NCBI RefSeq assembly: GCF_900454835.1
Contig: NZ_UGTM01000002.1
Span: forward strand, 806,001-870,000
DNA from: Prevotella denticola
GTDB taxonomy: Bacteria > Bacteroidota > Bacteroidia > Bacteroidales > Bacteroidaceae
Reading direction: 5' to 3'
Length of the DNA stretch: 64,000 nucleotides
In this document: one piece after another, positions 23,663 through 32,834 of the stretch
Layout: each line of letters starts with the position of its first letter
Numbering within the stretch: position 1 is the stretch's first letter
Notes under the pieces: generated by a model
The model's input: the letters and a program-made list of their open reading frames with translations, nothing else
Database searches by the model: none
What the model was told of the DNA's origin: nothing
Program-made: the position numbers and the translations under genes

Positions 23663-24913
23663 ATGAAAATTAACGATTTCAACTTCGCCGGACACAAGGC
23701 TATCGTCCGCGTAGACTTCAATGTGCCTTTGGATGAGAATGGCCATGTAACCGACGAAACACGTATCCGTGGTGCGCTGCCTACACTGAAGAAGGTGCTG
23801 GCAGACGGCGGTGCGCTCATCATGATGAGTCACATGGGCAAGCCGAAAGGCAAGGTAAAGCCGGAACTCTCATTGAGCCAGATTGTCAAGAACGTAAGCA
23901 ATGCTCTCGGCGTTGAGGTCAAGTTCGCCAAGGACGCAGGCAACGCCGATGCAGAGGCCGCAGCATTGAAGGGCGGAGAGGCACTTCTGCTCGAGAATCT
24001 CCGCTACTATCCAGAAGAGGAAGGCAAGCCGGTCGGTGTTGAAAAAGGCACGCCAGAATACGATGCTGCCAAGGCGGAGATGAAGAACCGCCAGAAAGAC
24101 TTTGCCAAGAAGCTCGCCTCCTATGCCGACGTATATGTAAACGATGCTTTCGGTACGGCCCACCGCAAGCATGCTTCAACAGCTGTCATTGCCGACTACT
24201 TCGATGCAGACCACAAGATGCTGGGATTCCTCATGGAGAAAGAGGTGACAGCCATCAACAATGTGCTGAAGAACGCACAGCATCCGTTCACAGCCATTAT
24301 CGGCGGTTCAAAGGTAAGTTCCAAGCTCGGCGTAATCAAGAACCTCCTCGACAAGGTTGACAACCTCATCATCGGCGGCGGTATGGGATACACATTCATC
24401 AAGGCACAGGGTGGAAAGATCGGAAAGTCACTCCATGAAGACGACCTGATGCCGGAAGCATTGAACGTCATGGCTGCTGCCAAGGAGAAGGGGGTAAACC
24501 TCTCTCTCTCTGTTGCTACCGTCTGCGGGAAAGAATTCTCCAACGACACAGAGCGCAAGACTTTCCCAATCAACCAGATTCCTGACGAATGGGAAGGCAT
24601 GGATGCTTCCGAGGAAAGCATCAAGGCTTGGAAGAAGATCATCCTCAACTCCAAGACCATTCTCTGGAACGGTCCGGTAGGAGTCTTCGAGCTGGAGAAC
24701 TTTGCCAAGGGTACCGGTGAGATCGCCAAGGCTGTTGCCCAGGCAACTCAGGAAAACGGTGCCTACTCGCTCGTCGGCGGCGGTGATTCCGTTGCAGCTG
24801 TCAACAAGTTCGGTCTTGCAGACAAGGTTTCTTATGTTTCTACCGGTGGCGGTGCCATGCTCGAGGCCATCGAGGGCAAGGTGCTCCCGGGTGTAGCAGC
24901 AATCGAAAAGTAA
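23663..24913 (+). CDS. pgk: Phosphoglycerate kinase
   Basis: 416 aa, full length. Transfers phosphate from 1,3-bisphosphoglycerate to ADP in glycolysis. Visible signatures: [13 protein letters not shown] near the start, [23 protein letters not shown], the hinge-region [20 protein letters not shown] and the nucleotide site GGGDSVAAV, ending [14 protein letters not shown]. Monocistronic, with a strong terminator 26 bases after the stop. Confidence 0.98.
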   Translation: MKINDFNFAGHKAIVRVDFNVPLDENGHVTDETRIRGALPTLKKVLADGGALIMMSHMGKPKGKVKPELSLSQIVKNVSNALGVEVKFAKDAGNADAEAAALKGGEALLLENLRYYPEEEGKPVGVEKGTPEYDAAKAEMKNRQKDFAKKLASYADVYVNDAFGTAHRKHASTAVIADYFDADHKMLGFLMEKEVTAINNVLKNAQHPFTAIIGGSKVSSKLGVIKNLLDKVDNLIIGGGMGYTFIKAQGGKIGKSLHEDDLMPEALNVMAAAKEKGVNLSLSVATVCGKEFSNDTERKTFPINQIPDEWEGMDASEESIKAWKKIILNSKTILWNGPVGVFELENFAKGTGEIAKAVAQATQENGAYSLVGGGDSVAAVNKFGLADKVSYVSTGGGAMLEAIEGKVLPGVAAIEK

Positions 24914-24938
24914 GATTTAATTTTCTTTGACCATATCA

Positions 24939-24977
24939 GGCCGTTGTCCTCCGCATGGGAGACGACGGCCTTTTTTG
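24939..24977 (+). terminator. Terminator of pgk
   Basis: GGCCGTTGTC...GACGACGGCC stem (10 bp with G-T pairs, extended by TCC/GGGA) around a GCAT loop, then TTTTTTG. Confidence 0.9.
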
Positions 24978-25484
24978 TTACCTTAAGCCGCACAGGGAAG
25001 TTCAGGTTAAGGCAGAAGATGAATATCGTCAGCCCAAATGAGCAACAAAACGGTGTCATTCAATGCTGCACTTTGGAATTTCACCCGCTAAAGCAGGCCA
25101 TATTCCCAACGGCCGGGAATCATATTCCCAAACACTTGGGAATCATGTTCCCAAACACCGGGAATATTGTTCCCAAACTGTTGGGAATATCAGCATCCGT
25201 AGTTTAATGGTCTGAATTGACTGCTTTTAATTGTAGCTTAATGCTTCTGCCCGACTGTTTTTCATCTTACTTTAGAATTTGGTTGACGAGTTTGAAAACT
25301 TATTCTAATTGCTGTTGACAGTCTCTTGTTTTAATCATACTTGAAGTCTACACTCATGCTGTTTTAATGTTTCCGGTTACCTCCTTTTTTAATTTCCCAA
25401 AGGGGAAGCCAGACAGGTAAGCCATGTCGGAAGACCATGTACCTGACGGCTGATGAGGGAATCTGCACCGGATCAGCCGACTTC
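24978..25484. other. Gap between converging pgk and rlmH
   Basis: 507 bases with no credible gene. It holds the four-unit palindrome array at 25103-25187. The remaining A+T-rich sequence to 25484 shows no feature I can support. Confidence 0.55.
25103..25187. repeat. 22-23 bp phased TTCCC...GGGAA palindrome array, locus B (4 units)
   Basis: Units begin at 25103, 25125, 25148 and 25170 (spacing 22, 23, 22): TTCCCAACGGCCGGGAA, TTCCCAAACACTTGGGAA, TTCCCAAACACCGGGAA, TTCCCAAACTGTTGGGAA, joined by TCATA, TCATG and TATTG. This is the cleanest of the three loci and sits between two converging genes. Confidence 0.88.
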
Positions 25485-25955
25485 TCACTCATGGTGATAG
25501 GGTTCTCCTTTAATGATCGTGCAGGCACGGTAAAGCTGTTCGGCAAAGATGAGACGCACCATCTGGTGGGAAAACGTCATGCGGGATAATGAGACGGAGT
25601 CGTTGGCACGTGCATAAACATCTGGTGAGAATCCATACGGTCCGCCAATGAGGAACAAAAGCCGGCGGGATGTATTCTGTTTCCGTCGCAGCCATTCTGC
25701 AAATTCTACGGAACGGAATTCTTTGCCACGTTCGTCCAGCAGCACAACAGTATCAGAGGTCTGTATCTCTTGCAGAATCAGTTCACCCTCCTTCTGCCTC
25801 TGCTGATCTTCTGAAAGACTTTTTGTATTCTTCAGTTCCGGGATAGTCGTTACGTTGAACGGCATATAATGTCCGATACGGCTTACATAATCGTCGATTC
25901 CCGACCTGAAAATCTTATTCTGTGTCTTTCCGACAAGGAGGAGGACAGTCTTCAT
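25485..25955 (-). CDS. rlmH: 23S rRNA pseudouridine-1915 N3-methyltransferase
   Basis: 156 aa, the usual size of this SPOUT enzyme. Methylates pseudouridine 1915 (E. coli numbering) in helix 69 of 23S rRNA. Diagnostic features: VVLLDERGKEFRS, FLIGGPYGFSPDVY (SAM knot) and the C-terminal SLSRMTFSHQMVRLIFAEQLYRA followed by YHHE. Starts one base after the maf stop, so it is the last gene of DUF2520-kdsC-maf-rlmH. Confidence 0.96.
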   Translation of the reverse strand: MKTVLLLVGKTQNKIFRSGIDDYVSRIGHYMPFNVTTIPELKNTKSLSEDQQRQKEGELILQEIQTSDTVVLLDERGKEFRSVEFAEWLRRKQNTSRRLLFLIGGPYGFSPDVYARANDSVSLSRMTFSHQMVRLIFAEQLYRACTIIKGEPYHHE

Positions 25956-25956
25956 A

Positions 25957-26520
25957 TCATAGTTTTTTTATTTCTTCCCACACTCTTTGCACCGGCAAGC
26001 CCATGACATTGAAATAGCTCCCGCTTATGGATGTGACCCCTACATATCCTATCCACTCCTGGATACCATACGATCCGGCCTTGTCAAACGGTTTGTAGTT
26101 TTCAATGTAATAGGTGATCTCTTCTTCTGAAAGCTGCTTGAACGTGACATCTGTCGTCACGGAAAAGCAACGTTCTTTATCTGCTGTCAGCAGGCAGACT
26201 CCCGTCACTACCTGATGTGTCCTGCCGCTGATAAGACGGAGCATACGGTGGGCATCCTCGGCATCCTTGGGCTTGCCGAGTATTTCGTTGCCGACAACGA
26301 CAACCGTGTCAGCCGTGACTACCAGGTCGTTCTGTCCTATTGTTTCCCTATATGCGTCAGCCTTTTCACGGGCGATGAAGCCAGCCACTTCACTTGCAGG
26401 AAGGCTTCGGGGATAATTTTCCGGAATACCCGGCAGGACGCGTACTTCAAAATCCAGATTCAAACCGGCCAGCAGCTCGCGCCGGCGGGGGGAGTTGCTG
26501 GCAAGGATAATGTGTTTCAT
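25957..26520 (-). CDS. maf: Maf nucleotide pyrophosphatase
   Basis: 187 aa. Hydrolyses non-canonical or dTTP/UTP nucleotides to monophosphates. Signatures ILASNSPRRRELL at the N-terminus, ADTVVVVGNEILGKPKD with the catalytic Asp, and SGRTHQVVTGV. The sequence around AGSYGIQEW resembles the YhdE-type (dTTP/UTPase) subgroup. Between kdsC (14 bases) and rlmH (1 base) in a minus-strand operon. Confidence 0.93.
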   Translation of the reverse strand: MKHIILASNSPRRRELLAGLNLDFEVRVLPGIPENYPRSLPASEVAGFIAREKADAYRETIGQNDLVVTADTVVVVGNEILGKPKDAEDAHRMLRLISGRTHQVVTGVCLLTADKERCFSVTTDVTFKQLSEEEITYYIENYKPFDKAGSYGIQEWIGYVGVTSISGSYFNVMGLPVQRVWEEIKKL

Positions 26521-26534
26521 CTGCTTCCTTTCAT

Positions 26535-27053
26535 TTACCAGCCGAAGGCCTTTTCATTCAACACCCATTTGCCCTGTGCCTTCAGCACCTGCTCCAGAAT
26601 ATCACGTGCCACACCATGCCCCCCTTCATAATCGCTTACATAGGTAGAGATCTCCTTGATCTCCGTACAGGCATCTTTTGGACAGCATGGACAACCGGCA
26701 CGTTTCATTACCTCGTAATCAGGAATGTCATCACCGACGTAAATGATTTCTTCCTCGTGCAGGTCATATTTGGAAAGAAGCTCCTCCCAGGTGCGTATCT
26801 TCATGGAACAGTTGATGTAAACATCCTTAACTCCAAGATACTCATAGCGAGAACGGATGTTCTCATTATGTCCGCCGGTCATGATTGCCAACCGGATTCC
26901 ATGTTTTACTGCCAGCTGAATGGCATAACCGTCCTTGATGTTGATTGTGCGGACCGGATCGCCTTTTCCGTCCATCTGAATGGTAGAAGCTGACAGCACG
27001 CCATCCACATCGAAAACAACGGCTTTGATTTTCTGTAAATCGTAGTTTATCAT
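26535..27053 (-). CDS. kdsC: 3-deoxy-D-manno-octulosonate 8-phosphate phosphatase (KdsC-type HAD)
   Basis: 172 aa, compact HAD without cap, as in KdsC. Removes phosphate from Kdo-8-P in the cytoplasm on the way to lipopolysaccharide. Motif I VVFDVDGVLSAS, motif II IMTGG, motif IV VGDDIPDYEVMKRAG, and the tail GGHGVARDILEQVL are all typical. kdsB, the CMP-Kdo synthetase, lies 1 kb away in the divergent direction, which supports the assignment. Operon with maf and rlmH. Confidence 0.92.
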   Translation of the reverse strand: MINYDLQKIKAVVFDVDGVLSASTIQMDGKGDPVRTINIKDGYAIQLAVKHGIRLAIMTGGHNENIRSRYEYLGVKDVYINCSMKIRTWEELLSKYDLHEEEIIYVGDDIPDYEVMKRAGCPCCPKDACTEIKEISTYVSDYEGGHGVARDILEQVLKAQGKWVLNEKAFGW

Positions 27054-27130
27054 TTCGTAAAGTATTCAAAATAATGAAGTAAAGCGATGAAGATCTTTGG
27101 GGCAGGAGACCGAAACAAATCTACTGATAA

Positions 27131-27931
27131 TCAATCTCCTTTTTTATTCAGATCAGAACTGTGGGCAAGGTTGTTTATACCTTCAGAAAGCATCCGATAA
27201 AGATCCTGTAGATTTTCTTTGCCGTTCATCAGTTCCAGCTGCCGTTCCATCACGTTTCTGTCACCACGCACTGCCGGTCCTGTCTGTGCTTCCGCCGGAC
27301 TTATATTATGGATTTTCTGCGTTGTCTCATCTATCAAAGGCAGCAGAACATCAAAAGGGACACCGTGCTCGTCGAGTATGCCAGAAGCCACGCTGTAACA
27401 ATAGTTCGTGAAATTGCAAGCCCATACAGCTGCAAGATGCAGATACTGCCTGTCCGAAGAGGACAAGGAGAAAATCCGACGGGACAGCCGACGGGCAAAG
27501 TTCCGGATCTGTTCTTCTGTCTCCTGCGTGTTTCCCTCTATGAAGACTGGAATATCCGCAAAACAGACATCATGGTTTTTGGAAAAAGTCTGCATAGGGT
27601 AAAACACGCCATAATGCCGTGCCTGTCCCTCAAAACAGCGCATGGGCATGGAGCCCGCCGTGTGGAGAAACAGTTTGTCTTCCCTGCCCTTGCAGACCTC
27701 TGGAATCAGGCTGCACAACACGCTGTCTTTTACGGAAATCACGTAGATATCGGCATCATTACGAAGCAATGTAATATCCGTCAGCCAGTCGGCATCAAGT
27801 ATTTCAGCCAATGTACTGGCAGCCTCTTCCGTACGACTGAACACCTGACAGACCGGCACACCGGCACTACGCAGCGACTTGCCCAGTTGTGTTGCAAGAT
27901 TGCCTGCACCTATCAACGACACCTTCATCAT
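27131..27931 (-). CDS. Rossmann-like / DUF2520 domain protein
   Basis: 266 aa from ATG 27931 (MMKVSLIGAGNLATQLG; the next codon is also ATG). N-terminal NAD(P)-binding Rossmann domain with GAGNLATQLG, then VYVISVKDSVL-type strand, HTAGSMPM, GVFYPMQTFSK; C-terminal helical DUF2520 domain with LAAVWACNFTNYCYS. The fold is that of ProC/6-phosphogluconate-type dehydrogenases but the substrate is unknown. TAAATTTG on the minus strand (27943-27936) lies only four bases before the ATG, which suggests a leaderless mRNA. First gene of the operon with kdsC. Confidence 0.88.
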   Translation of the reverse strand: MMKVSLIGAGNLATQLGKSLRSAGVPVCQVFSRTEEAASTLAEILDADWLTDITLLRNDADIYVISVKDSVLCSLIPEVCKGREDKLFLHTAGSMPMRCFEGQARHYGVFYPMQTFSKNHDVCFADIPVFIEGNTQETEEQIRNFARRLSRRIFSLSSSDRQYLHLAAVWACNFTNYCYSVASGILDEHGVPFDVLLPLIDETTQKIHNISPAEAQTGPAVRGDRNVMERQLELMNGKENLQDLYRMLSEGINNLAHSSDLNKKGD

Positions 27932-28063
27932 ACCGACAAATTTAATACTTTTAAAGGAAATAAGTCTGAAATACACTTCCATTTTAAAAAAGATTTGCTA
28001 TTTTTGTACGTACTTCTGCCAAGGAAGTGTGACATATCAAACTTTAAAAGGATAAAGGAATCT

Positions 28064-28804
28064 ATGGAATTTATCGGAATTATCCCGGCTCGCTACGGCT
28101 CTTCACGTTTTCCTGGAAAGCCTCTTGCAATGCTTGGAGGAAAGACCGTCATCGAGCACGTTTACAGACAAGTAAGCAGCGTGTTGACAGATGTCTATGT
28201 GGCCACAGACGATCCTCGTATTCAGAACGCCGTTGCAGCGTTCGGCGGAAAGTCCGTAATGACCCGTCCCGACCATAAAAGCGGTACGGACAGAATCTGC
28301 GAAGCACTCGATAAAATCGGTGGCAGCTTCGATGTTGTCATCAACATCCAGGGTGATGAACCTTTCATACAGAAAAGCCAGATTGAGACGGTCATGCAGT
28401 GTTTTGATGATTCACGCACACAGATTGCCACGCTGGGCAAGCCTTTTGAGACCATTGAGGCTGCACAGAATCCCAATTCGCCCAAAATAGTCCTCGACAA
28501 CAATGGCTATGCCCTTTACTTCTCACGCTCCGTCATACCCTTTGTTCGGGGCAAGGCGACTTCGGAATGGCTTTCCACCTATCCTTTCCTCAAGCACATC
28601 GGGCTATATGCCTACCGCACAGAAGTGCTGCGTGAGGTGAGCCGTCTTCCGCAATCCTCGCTCGAACTGGCCGAAAGTCTCGAACAGCTGCGATGGCTGC
28701 AGAACGGTTATAAAATCAAGGTAGGTCTGACAGATGTAGAGACAATCGGCATTGATACGCCGGAAGACCTGCAACGGGCAGAGCGGCAATTGTCCGCCCT
28801 GTAA
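28064..28804 (+). CDS. kdsB: 3-deoxy-manno-octulosonate cytidylyltransferase
   Basis: 246 aa. Activates Kdo as CMP-Kdo for lipopolysaccharide core synthesis. Starts MEFIGIIPARYGSSRFPGKP, the nucleotide-binding signature; further DVYVATDD, GTDRICEAL, NIQGDEPFI and HIGLYAYR, ending IGIDTPEDLQRAE. I place the start at ATG 28064 because the family opens there; the frame stays open further left by chance, antisense to DUF2520. A TATTTTTG box at 27999-28006 is the probable -7. Confidence 0.97.
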   Translation: MEFIGIIPARYGSSRFPGKPLAMLGGKTVIEHVYRQVSSVLTDVYVATDDPRIQNAVAAFGGKSVMTRPDHKSGTDRICEALDKIGGSFDVVINIQGDEPFIQKSQIETVMQCFDDSRTQIATLGKPFETIEAAQNPNSPKIVLDNNGYALYFSRSVIPFVRGKATSEWLSTYPFLKHIGLYAYRTEVLREVSRLPQSSLELAESLEQLRWLQNGYKIKVGLTDVETIGIDTPEDLQRAERQLSAL

Positions 28805-28915
28805 GCCGGAGGGCTGGTGTGTGGCAGATGATAGAAAGAAAAATATACGGTCTGTCCAGCTGATAATCAACAAATATTAACTACCTTTGCAAGGAGTTTT
28901 TAAACCCCATCGATA

Positions 28916-29392
28916 ATGAAGAAATCAACCTTGACATTCCTGTTCCTTATGTCTGTTTTCGCAAGCATACAGGCACAAACCGCCGGGATGCCTGCCGATA
29001 CCACCAAGATCTACCGTGTCATTGACAAGATGCCACAGTACCCGGGCGGACAGGGGGCACTGAGAGCCTTCCTCGTATCGAACCTTCACTATCCTGTGAT
29101 AGCAGAGAAATCCGGAGTCCAGGGAAGAGTCGTCATGAAGTTTACTGTTGGAAAAGACGGGAGTATCAGGAATTTGTCGGCAGCAGATTGCAAAATCACA
29201 GATTATGACAAAAAGGTTTTCAACAGACTGACGGCTGGTGAACAGGAAAGACTTAGAAAAGCATGTGCCAAGGGATTTGCGAAAGAAGCCGTACGTGTCG
29301 TTCGGGCAATGCCGAAATGGGAACCAGCCGAGATGGATGGGGAAAAAGTAGACGTAGCGTTCAGCCTGCCGGTCAGTTTCAGACTCAAATAG
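28916..29392 (+). CDS. Exported TonB C-terminal domain protein
   Basis: 158 aa with signal peptide (FLFLMSVFASIQA-QTA). The mature protein opens KIYRVIDKMPQYPGGQGALRAFL and continues with YPVIAEKSGVQGRVVMKFTVGKDGSI, the Bacteroidota pattern of a periplasmic TonB C-terminal domain, ending VDVAFSLPVSF. No transmembrane proline-rich TonB linker, so it is not a complete energy transducer; relatives occur as free domains of unknown role. TACCTTTG at 28882-28889 is a likely -7 box. Confidence 0.87.
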   Translation: MKKSTLTFLFLMSVFASIQAQTAGMPADTTKIYRVIDKMPQYPGGQGALRAFLVSNLHYPVIAEKSGVQGRVVMKFTVGKDGSIRNLSAADCKITDYDKKVFNRLTAGEQERLRKACAKGFAKEAVRVVRAMPKWEPAEMDGEKVDVAFSLPVSFRLK

Positions 29393-29523
29393 ATCAAACA
29401 TCTGACAGAGACAGATGCGTCTCCCTCCCCACAAAAGACAAGGAACAGGAAACCATACAGTTACTCGGATGGCATCCCATGCGCCCAACGGATAAACACT
29501 CCTTGAACAACTACTATTCAATT

Positions 29524-30687
29524 ATGAACAACAGATATATGATGCGTGGCGTAAGTGCTGCCAAGGAAGATGTACACAACGCCATCAAGAACATTGACAA
29601 AGGTCTCTATCCGCAGGCTTTCTGCAAGATTATCCCTGACATACTCGGTGGCGACCCGGAGTATTGCAACATCATGCACGCTGACGGAGCCGGCACGAAG
29701 TCGTCACTCGCTTATATGTACTGGAAGGAGACCGGGGACATCAGCGTATGGCGCGGCATCGCACAGGACGCCATCGTCATGAATACGGACGACCTGCTCT
29801 GTGTGGGGGCGGTAGACAATATCCTGGTCAGCTCCACCATCGGCCGCAACAAGCTGCTTGTGCCGGGCGAAGTAATATCTGCCATCATCAATGGTACCGA
29901 CGAACTCCTGGCTGATATGCGCAGGATGGGAATCGGCATCTATCCTACGGGGGGCGAGACAGCCGATGTGGGCGATCTTGTCCGCACGATTATCGTGGAC
30001 TCGACGGTCACTTGCCGTATGCGCCGCAAGGACGTGATCGACAATGCAAACATCCGTCCGGGCGATGTGATCGTCGGTCTTTCGTCGACCGGACAGGCGA
30101 CATACGAGACCCGTTACAATGGCGGCATGGGCAGCAACGGACTGACCTCCGCACGTCATGATGTCTTTGCCAGGTATCTTGCAGAGAAGTTCCCGGAGAG
30201 TTACGACCATGCTGTTCCCCAAGAACTGGTCTACAGCGGCAAATACAGACTGACCGATGCCGTTGAAGGCTGTCCGGTCAATGCAGGAGAACTGGTCCTC
30301 TCTCCCACGCGCACCTATGCACCGGTCATCAGGCGGCTGCTGGACGAACTGCGCCCCGAGGTGCATGGAATGGTACACTGCACAGGCGGCGCGCAGACGA
30401 AGGTCTTGCATTTCGTTGGGGACAACTGCCGCGTCGTCAAGGACAATATGTTCCCAGTCCCTCCGCTCTTCCATGCCATCAAAGACTGCAGCGGAACTGA
30501 CTGGAAAGAGATGTACCAGGTATTCAACATGGGGCATCGCATGGAGATATATGTCCGGCCGGAGGTGGCCGGACAGGTCATTGCCATCAGCAAGTCATTC
30601 AACATCGACGCTCAGGTCATCGGACATATTGAAGAAGGCAAACGCAGCCTGACCATCAAGAGCGAGTTCGGAAACTTCGATTATTAA
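29524..30687 (+). CDS. purM: Phosphoribosylformylglycinamidine cyclo-ligase (AIR synthetase), Bacteroidota long type
   Basis: 387 aa from ATG 29524 (MNNRYMMRGVSAAKEDVHNA). Closes the imidazole ring in purine synthesis using ATP. PurM features: HADGAGTKSSLAYMYW, DAIVMNTDDLLCVGA, YPTGGETADVGDLVRT, and GMVHCTGGAQTKVLHF. Longer than E. coli PurM (345 aa), as in other Bacteroidota. The frame is open to 29263 but that stretch overlaps the preceding gene and its codons make no family sense. Followed after 4 bases by the HARE-HTH gene. Confidence 0.93.
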   Translation: MNNRYMMRGVSAAKEDVHNAIKNIDKGLYPQAFCKIIPDILGGDPEYCNIMHADGAGTKSSLAYMYWKETGDISVWRGIAQDAIVMNTDDLLCVGAVDNILVSSTIGRNKLLVPGEVISAIINGTDELLADMRRMGIGIYPTGGETADVGDLVRTIIVDSTVTCRMRRKDVIDNANIRPGDVIVGLSSTGQATYETRYNGGMGSNGLTSARHDVFARYLAEKFPESYDHAVPQELVYSGKYRLTDAVEGCPVNAGELVLSPTRTYAPVIRRLLDELRPEVHGMVHCTGGAQTKVLHFVGDNCRVVKDNMFPVPPLFHAIKDCSGTDWKEMYQVFNMGHRMEIYVRPEVAGQVIAISKSFNIDAQVIGHIEEGKRSLTIKSEFGNFDY

Positions 30688-30691
30688 AGCC

Positions 30692-31648
30692 ATGACTATA
30701 AAGGATGCCATATTACTGAGCCTGGAAGATTTTCCCAATGGTGCAACAAGTCGTGAGGTATATGAGAATATCCTCCAGAGACGTATCTTTGAATTCAACA
30801 AGGAGGCAAAGACACCCGATGCGACAACCTGTGCACAATTGACAACAATGGTGAAACATGGGGATGTCCGCATTAAACGTTTTAAGAACGATAAAAATGT
30901 TTATTGTTACCTCCTCTGCAAGTATTCTTCCAGTTCAGAGAATACTGTTACGACACAGCCTTCTCCCATGAGAACAAAAGCCAGCTTTCATGAAAGGGAC
31001 TTGCATCCTCTTCTCTGCAGTTATCTCAATTACAGAGGAATTATGGCAAAGACCATCTTTCATGAGAAGTCTACAAAAGCTGAAGATCATCAGAAGTGGG
31101 TACATCCTGACATAATCGGAGTAAAATTCACCGGGCAGAAGAATTCTATCTGCAACTCACTCTTCAAAGCATTAAACAAGAACGATTCCCTGTGCCTGTA
31201 CTCTTATGAATTAAAGCGCAGGATAGACAATGATTATGAGTTAAAGAAATGCTTCTTTCAGGCTGTATCAAACTCAAGCTGGGCCAATAAAGGGTATCTT
31301 GTCGCATTCGACATAAATGAAGACCTTAGAGAAGAACTCGCCCGCCTGAATCATTCTTTCGGTATAGGATTCATATTGCTCAAAGCCAACCCTTACGAGA
31401 GTCAGGTGTGGTTTGATGCAGTAGACAGACAGTTGGACTTCAGTACGATAGACAAACTATGCGAAATCAATGCGGACTTCAAGGAGTTCATTAGACTTGT
31501 AGAAGCAACGATGACGGCCGATGACAAACACTTCAATCCCTCTAAGGCTGCACTCAGTAATATATGTGATAAATTCCTCCTTGGTGATGGAGAAATACAA
31601 CAATATTGCATAGAACACAAGATCCCGACAACAGACGAAGAAATATAA
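30692..31648 (+). CDS. HARE-HTH + PD-(D/E)XK nuclease-like protein (COG2958-type)
   Basis: 318 aa. Residues 1-75 (MTIKDAILLSLEDFPNGATS, REVYENILQRRIFEF, TTCAQLTTMVKHGDVRIKRF) fit the HARE-HTH winged helix, found in ASXL proteins, RNA polymerase delta and restriction enzymes. After a Ser/Thr-rich linker the second part has HPDIIGV, then LYSYELKRRI, then FFQAVSNSSWANKGYLVAF: an Asp and an ExK on neighbouring strands, a plausible PD-(D/E)XK nuclease core. Tightly packed after purM and 19 bases before prfA, so expressed with housekeeping genes. Base composition looks lower in G+C than its neighbours. Nuclease activity is inferred, not known. Confidence 0.75.
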   Translation: MTIKDAILLSLEDFPNGATSREVYENILQRRIFEFNKEAKTPDATTCAQLTTMVKHGDVRIKRFKNDKNVYCYLLCKYSSSSENTVTTQPSPMRTKASFHERDLHPLLCSYLNYRGIMAKTIFHEKSTKAEDHQKWVHPDIIGVKFTGQKNSICNSLFKALNKNDSLCLYSYELKRRIDNDYELKKCFFQAVSNSSWANKGYLVAFDINEDLREELARLNHSFGIGFILLKANPYESQVWFDAVDRQLDFSTIDKLCEINADFKEFIRLVEATMTADDKHFNPSKAALSNICDKFLLGDGEIQQYCIEHKIPTTDEEI

Positions 31649-31667
31649 TAACACAGAATAAATCAAA

Positions 31668-32780
31668 ATGACAGATAACAACAATATCCTTCAGAAGCTC
31701 GACGGTCTTGAGGCCCGTTACGAGGAAGTATCTACGCTCATTACCGACCCGAGCGTCATTGCGGACCAGAAACGTTACGTAAAGCTGACAAAGGAATACA
31801 AGGATCTCGGCAACATCATGGATGCCCGGCGCCGTTACGTCAACTGTCTTACGACCATCAAGGAAGCAAAGGACATCATTGCCAACGAGAGCGATGCCGA
31901 AATGAAGGAGATGGCCCGTGAAGAGCTGTCAGAGAATGAGGAGCTGCAGCCGAAGATTGAAGAGGAAATCAAGTTCCTCCTTGTTCCGAAAGATCCGGAA
32001 GACGGCAAGAACGTACAGATGGAAATCCGTGGCGGTGCCGGCGGCGATGAGGCCGCATTGTTTGCCGGCGACCTTTTCAATATGTACAAGCGTTACTGTG
32101 ACAAAAAGGGCTGGAAGCTGTCTGTCACTTCTGTGTCGGAAGGAGCCGTAGGCGGTTTCAAGGAGATTGACTTTGCGATTGAAGGCGAGAACGTGTACGG
32201 AACGTTGAAGTATGAATCCGGCGTTCACCGTGTGCAGCGGGTACCTGCAACCGAGACACAGGGGCGTATGCACACCTCTGCCGCAACAGTGGCCGTTTTG
32301 CCGGAGGCTGACAAGTTTGAGGTGAACATCAACGAGGGCGACATCAAGTGGGACACTTTCCGTTCCAGCGGTGCCGGCGGCCAGAACGTGAACAAGGTGG
32401 AATCCGGTGTCCGTCTGCGCTATCCGTGGAAGAATCCTAACACGGGGGAGGTCGAGGAGATTCTCATTGAATGTACCGAGACCCGTGACCAGCCGAAGAA
32501 CAAGGAGCGTGCACTGAGCCGTCTGTACACATATATCTATGATCACGAGCATCAGAAGTATATCGACGATATTGCCAGCCGCCGCAAGACGCTTGTCTCT
32601 ACGGGTGACCGCAGTGCAAAGATCCGGACCTACAACTTCCCGCAGGGCCGTGTTACCGACCACCGCATCGGCTTTACCACTCACGACCTCCAGGGGTTCA
32701 TGAACGGTGATATCCAGGAGATGATTGATGCTCTAACGGTAGCAGAGAATGCAGAGAAACTGAAGGAAACAGAGTTATAA
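31668..32780 (+). CDS. prfA: Peptide chain release factor 1
   Basis: 370 aa, normal length. Recognises UAA/UAG and releases the polypeptide. RF1 identity is set by the PAT tripeptide (RVPATETQGRMHTS) in domain 2; the catalytic GGQ is in RSSGAGGQNVNKVESG. Also GGAGGDEAALFAGDLF. Lies between the HARE-HTH gene and pyrF on the same strand; a 21-bp inverted repeat separates it from pyrF. Confidence 0.97.
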   Translation: MTDNNNILQKLDGLEARYEEVSTLITDPSVIADQKRYVKLTKEYKDLGNIMDARRRYVNCLTTIKEAKDIIANESDAEMKEMAREELSENEELQPKIEEEIKFLLVPKDPEDGKNVQMEIRGGAGGDEAALFAGDLFNMYKRYCDKKGWKLSVTSVSEGAVGGFKEIDFAIEGENVYGTLKYESGVHRVQRVPATETQGRMHTSAATVAVLPEADKFEVNINEGDIKWDTFRSSGAGGQNVNKVESGVRLRYPWKNPNTGEVEEILIECTETRDQPKNKERALSRLYTYIYDHEHQKYIDDIASRRKTLVSTGDRSAKIRTYNFPQGRVTDHRIGFTTHDLQGFMNGDIQEMIDALTVAENAEKLKETEL

Positions 32781-32834
32781 GATTTCAACCTATACAGCAG
32801 GGATATGCCGAACCGGCAAATGAAAGATGACCAG

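Noticed and set aside
24978-25102. Small gene after pgk (plus frame 24944-25207)
   Set aside because: Begins inside the pgk terminator and ends in the palindrome array; no family features.
27308-28063. N-terminal extension of the kdsB frame
   Set aside because: KdsB begins at 28064; the extension is antisense to the DUF2520 gene and crosses its start.
29263-29523. N-terminal extension of purM
   Set aside because: Overlaps the TonB-domain gene in another frame and lacks similarity to PurM.
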